Positions 50,266 through 59,636 of a stretch of DNA of 64,000 nt are shown piece after piece. Where the stretch lies: assembly GCF_002091635.1 (NCBI RefSeq), contig NZ_BDAC01000001.1:1-64000 (forward strand), written 5' to 3'. Every line of letters starts with the position of its first letter. Position 1 is the stretch's first letter. The stretch is from Pseudomonas indica NBRC 103045. GTDB lineage: Bacteria; Pseudomonadota; Gammaproteobacteria; Pseudomonadales; Pseudomonadaceae. The position numbers and the translations under genes were made by a program. Below the pieces are notes generated by a model. It did not search any database, was not told where the DNA came from, and saw only the letters and a program-made list of their open reading frames with translations.

Positions 50266-52335
50266 ATGGCCATCGAAAAAAAAACCATTCGACTGTTGCT
50301 TCTGGAAGACTCGCAGAACGAGGCCGAGCGCCTCGTCAGTCTGTTCCGTAACGCCGGCCACGCGACCCGCGTCCACCGCCTGACCTCCAGCGAGGATCTC
50401 AGCGAAGCCCTGCAACAGAGCTGGGATCTGCTGATCGCCGCTCCCAGCGGCGAGAACCTCGACCCCACCGAAGCGATCCACACCATCCGCCGCCTGTCCA
50501 AGGACATCCCCTTCATCCAACTGGTGGCGGGCAACGATTCCGACGACATCACCGAAGCGCTCGCCATGGGCGCCCAGGATGCCCTGCCGCAAGGCGAGGA
50601 CGAGCGCCTGGTGATGGTCGCCAACCGCGAGCTGGCCAACCTGGAAGAGCGCCGCGCCCGACGCGCGGCCGAAGTAGCCTTGCGCGAGGCGGAAAAACGC
50701 TGCCAGTTGCTGCTGGAAAGCTCCGTGGACGCGATCGCCTACGTCCACGACGGCATGCACATCTACACCAACCGCGCCTACCTAGAGCTGTTCGGCTACG
50801 AAGACGCCGACGAGCTGGAAGGCATGCCACTGATCGACCTGATCGCCAGCTGCGACCAGGGCAACTTCAAGGAATTCCTGAAGAACTACCGCAGCGCCGA
50901 AGGCAATGCCGAGCTGAACTGCTCCGGCATCCGCTCCGATGGCCAGGACTTCCAGGCGAACATGACGTTCTCGCCGGCCACCTACGACGGCGAACCGTGC
51001 ATCCAGCTCGTCATCCGCACCGAAAGCGGCAATGCCGAACTGGAAGAAAAGCTGCGCGAAATCAGCAGCCAGGACCTGGTGACCGGCCTGTTCAACCGCA
51101 ACCACTTCCTCGAACTGATGGATGCCGCCGCCGAGCGCGCGGTGAACGCCGGGCAGCCGGCGAGCCTGGGCTACATCCGGGTCGACCGCTACGCCGCCAT
51201 ATTGGCCGACATCGGTATCGCCGGCATCGACCTGCTGCTGACCGACCTGGCCAACCTGCTGCGCGCCCACTTCGCCGGCGACGCCCAACTGGCCCGCTTC
51301 GGCGATGACGTTTTCACTGTGCTGCAACCCGGCATGACGCCCGAACAGGCCGCTCCCGGCCTTTCCAGCCTGTTGAAGAAAGTGGAAGCCCACCTGTTCG
51401 ACGCCGGCGGTCGAACCATCCAGACCACCCTGACGATCGGTGCCGCCGGGCTCAACGAGAAAACCGCCAAGGCCCAGGAAGTCATCGATCGCGCGCACCG
51501 CTGCGCCGACGAACTGGCCGACGGCAACGCCCTGAAGCTGTTCAATCCGGCCGACGAATTGGCCGCCGCCGCCAACCGCGGCAACGTCGTCGCTATGGTC
51601 CAGCAGGCATTGGAGAACAACAGCTTCCGCTTGCTGTTCCAGCCGATCATCAGCCTGCGCGGCGACACCCACGAGCACTACGAGGTGCTGCTGCGCCTGC
51701 TCAATCCGCAAGGCGAAGAAGTCCCCCCCAACGATTTCCTGAGCGCCGCCAAGGAGTCCGGGCTGGCCGAGAAGATCGACCGCTGGGTCGTGCTCAATTC
51801 GGTCAAGCTGCTCGCCGAACACCGCGCCAAAGGCCACAGCACTCGCCTGTTCGTGCATCTCTCTAGTGCCAGCCTGCAGGACCAGACACTCCTGCCGTGG
51901 CTCAGTGTGGCGCTCAAGGCTGCCCGCCTGCCCTCGGATGCGCTGGTGCTGCAATTCAGCGAGCCGGACGCCATTGCCTACCTCAAGCAGGCGAAGGCCC
52001 TCACCCAAGGGCTTGCCGAACTGCATTGCAAGGTCGCCCTGAGCCAGTTCGGCTGCGCCCTGAACCCGTTCAACACCTTGAAGCACCTGAGCGTCGACTT
52101 CGTGAAGATCGACGGCTCCTTCTCCCAGGACCTGTCCAAGCCGGAGAACCAGGAAGCGCTCAAGACCCTGCTGACCAGCCTTCATGCCCAGGCCAAGCTG
52201 ACCATCGTTCCCTTCGTCGAGAGCGCCAGCGTACTGGCCACCCTCTGGCAGGCGGGGGTCAACTACATCCAGGGCTATTACCTGCAAGGCCCCAGCCAGT
52301 CGATGGACTACGACTTCTCGGCTGGGGAGGAATAA
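50266..52335 (+). CDS. fimX: FimX, c-di-GMP-responsive regulator of type IV pili
   Basis: A 689-residue protein, close to the 691 residues of P. aeruginosa FimX. Domains in order: REC-like (about 8-120, no obvious phospho-acceptor triad), PAS (about 145-255), degenerate GGDEF (GDDVF at 346-350) and degenerate EAL (EVL at 473-475). The last binds c-di-GMP without strong catalysis in FimX; the EVL signature is diagnostic. It localises to the pole and supports twitching. A run of nine A spans codons 4-7. The 52336-52386 hairpin follows the stop. Confidence 0.95.
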   Translation: MAIEKKTIRLLLLEDSQNEAERLVSLFRNAGHATRVHRLTSSEDLSEALQQSWDLLIAAPSGENLDPTEAIHTIRRLSKDIPFIQLVAGNDSDDITEALAMGAQDALPQGEDERLVMVANRELANLEERRARRAAEVALREAEKRCQLLLESSVDAIAYVHDGMHIYTNRAYLELFGYEDADELEGMPLIDLIASCDQGNFKEFLKNYRSAEGNAELNCSGIRSDGQDFQANMTFSPATYDGEPCIQLVIRTESGNAELEEKLREISSQDLVTGLFNRNHFLELMDAAAERAVNAGQPASLGYIRVDRYAAILADIGIAGIDLLLTDLANLLRAHFAGDAQLARFGDDVFTVLQPGMTPEQAAPGLSSLLKKVEAHLFDAGGRTIQTTLTIGAAGLNEKTAKAQEVIDRAHRCADELADGNALKLFNPADELAAAANRGNVVAMVQQALENNSFRLLFQPIISLRGDTHEHYEVLLRLLNPQGEEVPPNDFLSAAKESGLAEKIDRWVVLNSVKLLAEHRAKGHSTRLFVHLSSASLQDQTLLPWLSVALKAARLPSDALVLQFSEPDAIAYLKQAKALTQGLAELHCKVALSQFGCALNPFNTLKHLSVDFVKIDGSFSQDLSKPENQEALKTLLTSLHAQAKLTIVPFVESASVLATLWQAGVNYIQGYYLQGPSQSMDYDFSAGEE

Positions 52336-52417
52336 AAAGAGCAGCTGCAAGCTGCAAGCGAATCAGGGTAAGGGCGGCTGCTCTTTCTTGTGGCTTATCG
52401 CTTGAAGCTGATCGCTG
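52336..52417. repeat. Short heptad-repeat element between fimX and serB, also a bidirectional terminator-like hairpin
   Basis: A 10-bp perfect inverted repeat (AAAGAGCAGC at 52336-52345, GCTGCTCTTT at 52377-52386) encloses a two-copy GCAAGCT core and is followed by the degenerate heptads CTTGTGG CTTATCG CTTGAAG CTGATCG up to the serB stop. It is the unexpanded relative of the elements at dnaB and rlmB, sharing GCAAGCGAATCAG with the dnaB copy. Confidence 0.75.
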
Positions 52418-52420
52418 CCC

Positions 52421-53632
52421 TTATTCTGTTTCGCGATCGCGGAAGCCCAGCAGGTACAGAATGCCATCCAGCCCCAGGGTGGAAATCGCCTGCTTGGCCG
52501 ACTGCTTCACCAGCGGCTTGGCGCGGAAGGCGACGCCGAGGCCGGCCAGCCCCAACATCGGCAGGTCGTTGGCGCCATCGCCGACGGCAATAGTCTGTTC
52601 CAGACGCAACCCTTCCTTTTCCGCCAACTGGGTCAGCAGATCCGCCTTGCGCTGGGCATCGACGATGGGCTCCACGGCCACGCCGGTCACCTTGCCGTCG
52701 ACAATCTCCAGTTCATTGGCATAGACGTAGTCGATTCCCAGCCTGGCCTGAAGCTGGCGAGCGAAATAGGTGAAGCCGCCAGACAGGATCGCCGTCTTGT
52801 AGCCCAAGCGTTTGAGTTCGACGAACAGCGTTTCGGCGCCCTCGGTCAGACGCAGGGTTACACCGACCTCCGCCAGCACGCTTTCCGGAAGCCCTTTGAG
52901 CAATGCCAGACGCTCCTTGAAGCTGGCGCGGAAATCCAGCTCGCCGCGCATCGCCCGCTCGGTGATTTCCGCTACCTTCTCACCGACCCCAGCAGCCTTG
53001 GCCAGTTCGTCGATCACCTCGGCCTCGATCAACGTGGAATCCATATCGAAGACCGCCAGACGGCGGTTGCGGCGGAACACGCTATCGCGCTGGAAAGCGA
53101 TGTCCACGTCCAGCTCCTGGGCCACGCTGAGGAACTCGGCGCGTAACGCTCCCGGATCGACCGGCTCGCCGCGCACGGAAAACTCGATGCAGCCCTTGCC
53201 CTGGTCGGCCGGCATGTCCAGCGGCATGCGCCCCGACAGACGGTCGATGTGATCGATGTTCAAGCCGTACTTGGCGGTGATCGAGCTGACCCTTTGCAAT
53301 TGCTCGGCCGTGACCTTGCGGGTCAGCAGCGTGACGATGTGGCGGGGCTTGCCCTGGCCACTCACCCATTGCTGGTAGTCGGCTTCGGAAACCGGCGTGA
53401 AACGCACCTGCTGGTCCAGCTTGTAGGCGGTGAACAGCACATCCTTGAGCACCGTGGACGCCTGCTCGGTATGCGGAATCTCGATGAGGATGCCGAACGA
53501 CAAGGTGTCGTGGATCACCGCCTGGCCGATGTCGAGGATGTTCACGCCACCCTGTGCGAGCACGCCGGTGATGGCGGCCGTCAGACCGGGACGGTCGCCA
53601 CCGGTGATATTGATCAGGACGATTTCGCGCAA
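52421..53632 (-). CDS. serB: Phosphoserine phosphatase SerB (two ACT domains plus HAD)
   Basis: A 403-residue enzyme for the last step of L-serine synthesis. Two N-terminal ACT-like domains ('EIVLINITGGDRPGLTAAITGVLAQGGVNILDIGQ' and 'HIVTLLTRKVTAEQLQRVSSITAKYGLNIDHID') precede the HAD core with the nucleophile motif DMDSTL, 'AILSGGFTYFA' and 'AVGDGANDLPML'. The start is TTG at 53632 with GGGAGG six bases upstream; there is no ATG that fits the family N-terminus. The last heptads of a repeat element abut its stop. Confidence 0.95.
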   Translation of the reverse strand: MREIVLINITGGDRPGLTAAITGVLAQGGVNILDIGQAVIHDTLSFGILIEIPHTEQASTVLKDVLFTAYKLDQQVRFTPVSEADYQQWVSGQGKPRHIVTLLTRKVTAEQLQRVSSITAKYGLNIDHIDRLSGRMPLDMPADQGKGCIEFSVRGEPVDPGALRAEFLSVAQELDVDIAFQRDSVFRRNRRLAVFDMDSTLIEAEVIDELAKAAGVGEKVAEITERAMRGELDFRASFKERLALLKGLPESVLAEVGVTLRLTEGAETLFVELKRLGYKTAILSGGFTYFARQLQARLGIDYVYANELEIVDGKVTGVAVEPIVDAQRKADLLTQLAEKEGLRLEQTIAVGDGANDLPMLGLAGLGVAFRAKPLVKQSAKQAISTLGLDGILYLLGFRDRETE

Positions 53633-53775
53633 GAGGACCTCCCAAGGCGGCGGAGCGACAAAAAAGGCGCCTATTCTAGCCAGTTTTACGGCCGTGGAAC
53701 CTGCCGGTCGCTCGCAGAGCCAACGGGCTGTGCATTTCATGCGCCGATCATGTCCAATGCGGCCAGCCCGACGCT

Positions 53776-53803
53776 TTGCCCACTGGAGGGCGGTGGTTAT
53801 ACT
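53776..53803 (+). promoter_or_regulatory. Sigma70-like promoter of the YtjB/AhpA-family gene
   Basis: TTGCCC (53776-53781), a 16-nt spacer, TATACT (53798-53803), 35 nt before the GTG start of the membrane-protein gene. Confidence 0.5.
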
Positions 53804-53837
53804 GCGCGGCAAATCCCTTCGAGAAGAGCCGAGCTCT

Positions 53838-55328
53838 GTGAACCGGCCCGCGCCCGTCAAGCCCGACAATTTTTTCCTGTTGATCTTCCACGCCCTGCGC
53901 CAGCGCCGTGTGCCTATCGCCCTGCGCATCGCCAGCCACAGCCTGCTGCTCGTCGCCCTGGCCCTGCTCATCTACGCCTGGGTCATGGGCATGCAGTTCA
54001 AGCAAGCCATGCAGCAGCAGGCGGATGCCCTGGGCCAGAGCCTGATCACCCAGACCGCCAGTTCCGCCACCGAACTGCTGGTGTCCAACGACATCCTCAG
54101 TCTCAACGTGCTACTCAACAATCTGGTGAAGAACCCGCTGGTGGCCCACGCGGCAATCTACAGCGTGGACAACCGCATCCTCGCCGAAGCCGGTGCGCGT
54201 CCCAGCAAAGGGTTGCTGGGCGAGGCCGAAGGGCTCTATTCGACCCCTATCACGTTTCAGGAAGTGATCGCCGGGCACCTGCGCATCAGCCTGGACATGC
54301 AGCAATTCCAGCAGCCGATGACCATCAGCCTGCAAAGCATGGGGCTGCTCAGCCTCATCCTGCTGGCCCTTACCCTCTCGCTCAGCCTGCGCCTCGGCCG
54401 GCACATCTCCACCCCGCTGCTGCAACTGCGTCTGTGGCTGCGCGACCCCGACGATCCTGCCCCGGGCGCCGGACGCCAGGATGAAATCGGCGACCTCGCC
54501 CGTCAGTTGCAGGCGCGCCTGGTACCGGAAAAACCGGAGCCAGTCGAGGAAGACGACTACGTCGAAGAAGACGAACACCTCTTCGAAGAAGACGGCGAGT
54601 CGTTGTTCGACGAACACGACGACCACCCCATGGACTTGGCCGACGACGAGCCGCTCCCCGCGCAAGACCGCCTGGAAGCCGAGGACAGCGACGAAGACCC
54701 CTTCGCCGACCTGCGCCCGCAGGACGAAGCGCCCGCGCCGATTCACGACGAACCGGTGAAAAGCGCGGTGCTGGCCATCCAGCTGGGTGCCCAGGAGCAA
54801 TTGCGCCGCCTGCCACGGGCTCGCCTGGTGGACCTGCTGGAACGCTACCGTGGCTGCCTCGACCAGGCTGCGTCGCTTTACCAGGGCGAGCTGCACACCC
54901 TGAACGACGGCAGCAGCCTGATGCTGTTCCACAGCCTGGATAGCGGCGAAGACTACCTGACCCACGCGCTCTGCTGCGGGGAGCTGATGCGCGCCCTCGG
55001 CCATGCCCTGCAGATCGAAGTCGCCGACAGCGGCATCACCCTGCAACTGCAACTGGGCCTGACCCAGGGCGAGGATCTGGTCGATCTCAGCCAGGGCGAT
55101 CTGTTGCTCAGCGAAACCGCCCAGAATGCCCTGGCGCTGTCCCAGCACAGCCGCAACCTGCTGCTGGTCGAACGCAGCGTCAGCGAAGACCTGCTCGTCC
55201 GCGAGCGGGCACGCATCCGCGCCATCGCCAGCCCGGAAGGCGCCAGTTGCGTCGAGCGCCTGCTGGAGCCCTATCCTTCGCTGCTGGAACGGCAACTCGC
55301 GCTGATGCACGAAAACCACACCCCCTGA
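53838..55328 (+). CDS. AhpA/YtjB-family membrane protein with acidic linker and cyclase-like C-terminus
   Basis: About 496 residues. Residues 1-200 resemble E. coli YtjB (Smp), likewise encoded divergently from serB: an N-terminal TM, a periplasmic domain ('DALGQSLITQTASSATELLVSNDILSLNVLLNN') and a second TM ('MGLLSLILLALTLSLSLRLG'). A strongly acidic linker (about 230-300) follows, then a ~190-residue domain ('AVLAIQLGAQEQL...LVDLLERYRGCLDQAASLYQGELHTLNDGSSLMLF') whose outline resembles a class III nucleotide cyclase without its metal Asp residues. The start is GTG at 53838; the ribosome binding site is weak. Its function is unknown. Confidence 0.72.
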   Translation: MNRPAPVKPDNFFLLIFHALRQRRVPIALRIASHSLLLVALALLIYAWVMGMQFKQAMQQQADALGQSLITQTASSATELLVSNDILSLNVLLNNLVKNPLVAHAAIYSVDNRILAEAGARPSKGLLGEAEGLYSTPITFQEVIAGHLRISLDMQQFQQPMTISLQSMGLLSLILLALTLSLSLRLGRHISTPLLQLRLWLRDPDDPAPGAGRQDEIGDLARQLQARLVPEKPEPVEEDDYVEEDEHLFEEDGESLFDEHDDHPMDLADDEPLPAQDRLEAEDSDEDPFADLRPQDEAPAPIHDEPVKSAVLAIQLGAQEQLRRLPRARLVDLLERYRGCLDQAASLYQGELHTLNDGSSLMLFHSLDSGEDYLTHALCCGELMRALGHALQIEVADSGITLQLQLGLTQGEDLVDLSQGDLLLSETAQNALALSQHSRNLLLVERSVSEDLLVRERARIRAIASPEGASCVERLLEPYPSLLERQLALMHENHTP

Positions 55329-55351
55329 TCTCTACGCCAAGGACCGGCCGC

Positions 55352-55900
55352 ATGACCACGCTGATCACCCATCCGATCCCCATCCTGGCCCTCGGTGCCG
55401 CGCTCGGCAGCCGGGTCGTTTCTCCGCGACTGGTGCTGGCCGGTATGCTTTTCGCCTGCCTGCCGGATGCCGATGTCCTGGCCTTCAAGTTCGGCATCGC
55501 TTATGCCGACGCCTTTGGTCATCGTGGTTTCAGCCATTCACTGCTGTTCGCGATTTTTTGCGGCATTTTCGCGGCACTCTGCTGCCGCTGGCTCGATAGC
55601 GGAGCGCTCAAGGCGGGGCTGTGGATAACCCTGGCCACCGCCTCCCACGGCCTGCTCGATGCTCTGACCAACGGAGGGCTTGGCGTGGCCTGGCTATGGC
55701 CCTGGAGTGAGCAACGCTATTTCCTGCCCTGGCGCCCCATCGAGGTATCGCCGTTCCTCTCCGGCTTCTTCAGCCCGCGCGGGCTTTCCGTCCTGCTCTC
55801 GGAGGCGCGCTGGGTCTGGCTACCTTCATTGGCGATTGCAACGACTGGCCTGGCGATGCGCCTGGCCTGGCGACGACGCGCCATGGAGGCGGCAGGCTGA
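55352..55900 (+). CDS. YdjM-type membrane-bound metal-dependent hydrolase
   Basis: A 182-residue inner-membrane protein of the YdjM/DUF457 family: 'MTTLITHPIPILALGAALG', 'FACLPDADVLAF', 'HRGFSHSLLFAIFCGIF' and 'TASHGLLDALTNGGLGVAWLWPW'. The conserved His and Asp residues (HP, PDAD, HRG-SH, SHGLLDA) form the presumed metal site on the membrane. The substrate is unknown. It follows the YtjB-like gene by 23 nt and ends at a terminator shared with the converging lipoprotein gene. Confidence 0.87.
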   Translation: MTTLITHPIPILALGAALGSRVVSPRLVLAGMLFACLPDADVLAFKFGIAYADAFGHRGFSHSLLFAIFCGIFAALCCRWLDSGALKAGLWITLATASHGLLDALTNGGLGVAWLWPWSEQRYFLPWRPIEVSPFLSGFFSPRGLSVLLSEARWVWLPSLAIATTGLAMRLAWRRRAMEAAG

Positions 55901-55923
55901 CCACTTTTACCGCGGAAAACAAA

Positions 55924-55950
55924 AAAGCCCGCTTGGTCGAAGCGGGCTTT
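55924..55950. terminator. Bidirectional intrinsic terminator
   Basis: AAAGCCCGCTT, loop GGTCG, AAGCGGGCTTT, flanked by A- and T-runs on either side, between the converging YdjM-like and PqiC-like genes. Confidence 0.9.
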
Positions 55951-55957
55951 TTCATGA

Positions 55958-56677
55958 TCAGAAGCGGTAGATTTCCACGTCCGTCCGGACCGGCGACGGA
56001 ATGGGAATCTGCGGCTTTGTCGGCTCGACCTTCTTCGGCGTGCGGGTCGCCGCATTCTTGCGCGCCTCTTCGGCCGCGGCCGCCTCGGCCTCGGCTGCCG
56101 CCAGCGGTTGAATGGCGGAGGCAAGCTGCTCGGCAAGACGCTGCAGTACCAGACTCTGGGCCTTCACCTGATCCGCAGGCGCTCCCTGGTGCGGTTCCTC
56201 CAGGCGAACCAGACGGGTGTCGCGCAGTTGCCCACGCTTGTCCAGCAGACGCCACTGCGCTTCCAGCACGGCAGGCTGTTTCGGACCGGAGTCCAGCCGG
56301 GTAATGGAAAGCTGCACCTGCACTTCGGGCGTGAAGCCCGGCGCGGCGGGTGCCAGGGCCAGACGCTGGCTGTCCAGACGGCCGGCAAGCTGGCGCAGCA
56401 GCAGTTGATCGATATCGTTCGGCAGATTGCCGGCCCAGCGCGCACGTCTGGCTGCAGTCAGACTGCCATCGGCCTGGCGTTGCAGCAGCAGGTCGCAGTT
56501 CAGATAGTCGGCAATCTCTACCGGCCCCAGCAGCACGGCCGGGCCGCTTTTCTGCTCGGGAACGTGGGGGTTGCCGCTGTCCAGTTGATAAAGCGGTACC
56601 GGTTGAAAAGCGGTACAGCCGGTCAGGCCAATCAGTCCGGCCAGCAATACACCATGAGCAAAACGCACCACACTCAT
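55958..56677 (-). CDS. PqiC/YmbA-family lipoprotein (ABC-type transport auxiliary)
   Basis: A 239-residue lipoprotein with signal and lipobox LTGC. 'VPLYQLDSG' is the family's first strand; 'GPAVLLGPVEIADYLNCDLLLQRQADGSLTAARRARWAGNLPNDIDQLLLRQLAGRL' matches the PqiC/DUF330 fold. An Ala/Glu-rich coiled segment and a Lys/Pro-rich tail follow. PqiC is an outer-membrane-side partner of MCE lipid transporters (PqiAB); no pqiA or pqiB is here, so this copy is an orphan. The start at 56677 removes a non-coding 89-residue extension. Confidence 0.8.
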   Translation of the reverse strand: MSVVRFAHGVLLAGLIGLTGCTAFQPVPLYQLDSGNPHVPEQKSGPAVLLGPVEIADYLNCDLLLQRQADGSLTAARRARWAGNLPNDIDQLLLRQLAGRLDSQRLALAPAAPGFTPEVQVQLSITRLDSGPKQPAVLEAQWRLLDKRGQLRDTRLVRLEEPHQGAPADQVKAQSLVLQRLAEQLASAIQPLAAAEAEAAAAEEARKNAATRTPKKVEPTKPQIPIPSPVRTDVEIYRF

Positions 56678-56843
56678 CCTCTCAGCCGTAGGCTGCCGGA
56701 GGGCAGCCCAGTAGAAATCCAGCTCCCCGCCGGGGCACGACCGTCGTCGGTCCACCCCGTGCGGGCGCGTATCATCCCCTAAACCGCCCGACGACTCCAG
56801 CCTGAAACGCCGGCCGGAGGCCATGCCAGACGTTCGGCAGGGT

Positions 56844-59102
56844 TCAACCCACGGTTTCCACCTGCAGCCCATCGACCCGCTGGAAGCCACGCGGCAACTT
56901 GTTGCCACGGCGTCCGCGCTCACCTTTGTAATGCTCCAGATCATCCGATTTGAGCGACAACGTGCGTTTGCCCGCTTGCAGCACCAGGGTAGCGCCAGCC
57001 GGCAACACTGCCAGATCGGTCAGATACTCCTCGCGACTCGCCACCCGATCACCCGGAATCCCGATGATCTTGTTGCCCTTGCCCTTGGCCAGCTGCGGCA
57101 GGTCGGAGACCTTGAACAATAGCAGACGGCCCTCAGTGGTCACGGCCGCCAGCCAATCTTCCTCGATATTCCCGACCGGCTGCGGCGGGACCACCTTGGC
57201 CCCCGTCGGCAGACTGAGCAGGGTCTTCCCGGCCTTGTTCTTGGCCTGCAAGTCCTCGCCCTTGACGACGAAGCCGTAGCCGGCATCCGAGGCGATCACG
57301 TACAGCGCTTCGTCCTCAGGCAACAAAACGCATTCAAAACTCGCGCCAGGCGGAGGTGCCAACCGTCCGGTCAGCGGCTCGCCCTGCCCCCGCGCCGATG
57401 GCAGCGAATGGGCGGCGAGCGAATAGCTGCGCCCGGACGAATCGATGAATACCGCGAATTGATTGGAGCGACCCGGTGCGGCCGCCTTGAAGCCATCGCC
57501 GGCCTTGTAGGAAAGGCCGGTCGCATCGATGTCGTGGCCCTTGGCGCAACGCACCCAACCCTTCTCCGACAGCACCACGGTGACCGGCTCGGTGGGCATC
57601 AGCTCGGTTTCCGACAGGGCACGTGCCTCCATACGCTCGACCAGCGGCGAACGGCGGGCGTCGCCGTAGGTCTCGGCGTCTTCGATCAACTCCTTGCGCA
57701 CCAGCTTGCGCAGCTTGGTCTCGCTGCCGAGCAGCGCCAGAAGATTGTCGCGCTCCTTGGCCAGTTCGTCCTGTTCGCCGCGGATCTTCATTTCTTCCAG
57801 CCGGGCCAGTTGGCGCAGGCGGGTGTCGAGGATGTAGTCGGCCTGCACGTCGGTGAGGCCAAAACGCTCCATCAGCACCGGCTTGGGCTGGTCCTCGGTG
57901 CGGATGATGCGAATTACTTCGTCGATGTTGAGGAACGCGATCAGCAAACCTTCCAACAGGTGCAGACGCTTCTCCACCTTGTCCAGGCGGAATTGCAGGC
58001 GCCGGCGCACCGTCCCGATGCGGAAGGTCAGCCACTCGCCCAGCAGCATGCGCAGGTTCTTCACCTGCGGTTTGCCATCGAGGCCGATGATGTTGATGTT
58101 GACCCGGTAGCTGGACTCCAGGTCGGTGGTGGCGAAGAGGTGCTGCATCAGCTCCTCGGCATTGACCCGGTTGGAGCGTGGGATGATCACGATGCGCGTC
58201 GGGTTCTCGTGGTCCGATTCGTCGCGCAGGTCGGCGACCATCGGCAGCTTCTTCGCCTGCATCTGCCCGGCGATTTGCTCCAGCACCTTGGCGCCGGAAA
58301 TCTGGTGCGGCAATGCGGTGATGACGATATCGCCGTCCTCGACGCGGTACACCGCGCGCATGCGTACCGAGCCGCGGCCGGTCTCGTAGAGTTTCAGCAG
58401 TTCGGCGCGCGGCGTAACGATCTCCGCCTCGGTGGGGAAATCCGGGCCGGGCATGTGCTCACAGAGCTGCTCCACGCTGGCGTTCGGCTCGTCGAGCAGG
58501 CGGACACAAGCGGCAGCCACTTCCCGCAGGTTGTGCGGCGGCACGTCGGTGGCCATACCCACGGCGATCCCGGTGGTGCCGTTGAGCAGCAGGTTGGGCA
58601 GGCGCGCCGGCAGCACCGCCGGCTCGTTCAGGGTGCCGTCGAAGTTGGGAATCCAGTCCGCCGTGCCCTGCCCCAGTTCGCTGAGCAGCACTTCGGAATA
58701 GCGCGACAGGCGGGCTTCGGTATAACGCATGGCGGCGAAGGACTTGGGATCGTCCGGCGCACCCCAGTTGCCCTGGCCGTCGACCAGCGGATAGCGGTAG
58801 CTGAACGGCTGGGCCATCAGCACCATCGCTTCGTAGCAGGCGCTGTCGCCATGCGGATGGAATTTGCCGAGCACGTCGCCGACGGTACGCGCCGATTTCT
58901 TGTGCTTGGCGTCGGCATCCAATCCCAGCTCGCTCATGGCGTAGACAATGCGCCGCTGTACCGGTTTCAGGCCGTCACCGATATGCGGCAGGGCGCGGTC
59001 CATGATCACGTACATGGAGTAGTTGAGATAGGCCTGCTCGGTGAAATCGGCGAGGGAGCGGCGCTCCACGCCTTCCAGGCTCAGGTCGAGGGATTCGCTC
59101 AT
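56844..59102 (-). CDS. parC: DNA topoisomerase IV subunit A
   Basis: A 752-residue subunit that breaks and rejoins DNA for chromosome decatenation. The catalytic Tyr is in '[11 protein letters not shown]'. '[15 protein letters not shown]' contains Ser87 and Glu91, the wild-type state at the positions whose substitution gives fluoroquinolone resistance. The C-terminal beta-pinwheel region ends in the typical basic '[21 protein letters not shown]'. parE lies 1.5 kb upstream on the same strand with two genes between. Confidence 0.97.
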   Translation of the reverse strand: MSESLDLSLEGVERRSLADFTEQAYLNYSMYVIMDRALPHIGDGLKPVQRRIVYAMSELGLDADAKHKKSARTVGDVLGKFHPHGDSACYEAMVLMAQPFSYRYPLVDGQGNWGAPDDPKSFAAMRYTEARLSRYSEVLLSELGQGTADWIPNFDGTLNEPAVLPARLPNLLLNGTTGIAVGMATDVPPHNLREVAAACVRLLDEPNASVEQLCEHMPGPDFPTEAEIVTPRAELLKLYETGRGSVRMRAVYRVEDGDIVITALPHQISGAKVLEQIAGQMQAKKLPMVADLRDESDHENPTRIVIIPRSNRVNAEELMQHLFATTDLESSYRVNINIIGLDGKPQVKNLRMLLGEWLTFRIGTVRRRLQFRLDKVEKRLHLLEGLLIAFLNIDEVIRIIRTEDQPKPVLMERFGLTDVQADYILDTRLRQLARLEEMKIRGEQDELAKERDNLLALLGSETKLRKLVRKELIEDAETYGDARRSPLVERMEARALSETELMPTEPVTVVLSEKGWVRCAKGHDIDATGLSYKAGDGFKAAAPGRSNQFAVFIDSSGRSYSLAAHSLPSARGQGEPLTGRLAPPPGASFECVLLPEDEALYVIASDAGYGFVVKGEDLQAKNKAGKTLLSLPTGAKVVPPQPVGNIEEDWLAAVTTEGRLLLFKVSDLPQLAKGKGNKIIGIPGDRVASREEYLTDLAVLPAGATLVLQAGKRTLSLKSDDLEHYKGERGRRGNKLPRGFQRVDGLQVETVG

Positions 59103-59111
59103 CTGCGTCCT

Positions 59112-59636
59112 CTAGTTTTCCGTGTAATGGCGCAGCACCAGGGTGCCGTCGCGCTGGGTGAATTCGAGTTGTTTCAGGGCGCTCATGCCGAGCAGCACCT
59201 GTTCGCCGTCCATACCGGGAACGATCAGGGCACGTACGTCGTGAAGACGGATGTCGCCCAATTGCAGTTCTGCCAGGCGGGTTCGGAAACCGGTCCCGCG
59301 GCCGTTGGCGGTCAGCACCGTGATCGGCGCGCCGCGCGCGAGGCCGAGTCGTTTCGCCAGCTCGCCCGGAACCGCCACGTCAGTGGCGCCGGTATCGAGC
59401 ATGAACTCCACGGGCCGGCCATCGATCTCGCCGCTGGCGACGAAATGCCCCCGGCCATCGCTGGCCAGTCGCACCTCGATGAAGCCGTCGCCATGCCGGG
59501 ACTCCGGCGCCTGGTTGGGATTGCGCTTGGCATCCTCCCACTCGCCGAAGAAACGGGTGGCCAGCAGCAGCGCAGCGCCCCAGGCGAGCACCAGCATGAC
59601 CCGCCCGGCACGACGTCCCGGCGCCTGCTCGCTCAA
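59112..59636 (-). CDS. Retropepsin-like membrane aspartic protease (TIGR02281 family)
   Basis: A 174-residue protein with one N-terminal TM helix ('VMLVLAWGAALLLATRFF') and a retropepsin-like domain: catalytic D-T-G in 'FMLDTGATDVAVPGELAKRLGL' and 'VLTANGRGTGFRTRLAELQLGDIRLHDVRALIVPGM', ending 'VLLGMSALKQLEFTQRDGTL'. Like pepsin-clan relatives it would dimerise. The proposed start is TTG at 59636, whose TTGA overlaps the upstream stop with GGGGGA nearby; ATG at 59597 is the alternative. It is 9 nt upstream of parC. Confidence 0.82.
   Translation of the reverse strand: MSEQAPGRRAGRVMLVLAWGAALLLATRFFGEWEDAKRNPNQAPESRHGDGFIEVRLASDGRGHFVASGEIDGRPVEFMLDTGATDVAVPGELAKRLGLARGAPITVLTANGRGTGFRTRLAELQLGDIRLHDVRALIVPGMDGEQVLLGMSALKQLEFTQRDGTLVLRHYTEN

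Noticed and set aside
53633-53971. N-terminal extension of SerB
   Set aside because: The upstream frame lacks family similarity; TTG at 53632 has a strong ribosome binding site and gives the canonical N-terminus.
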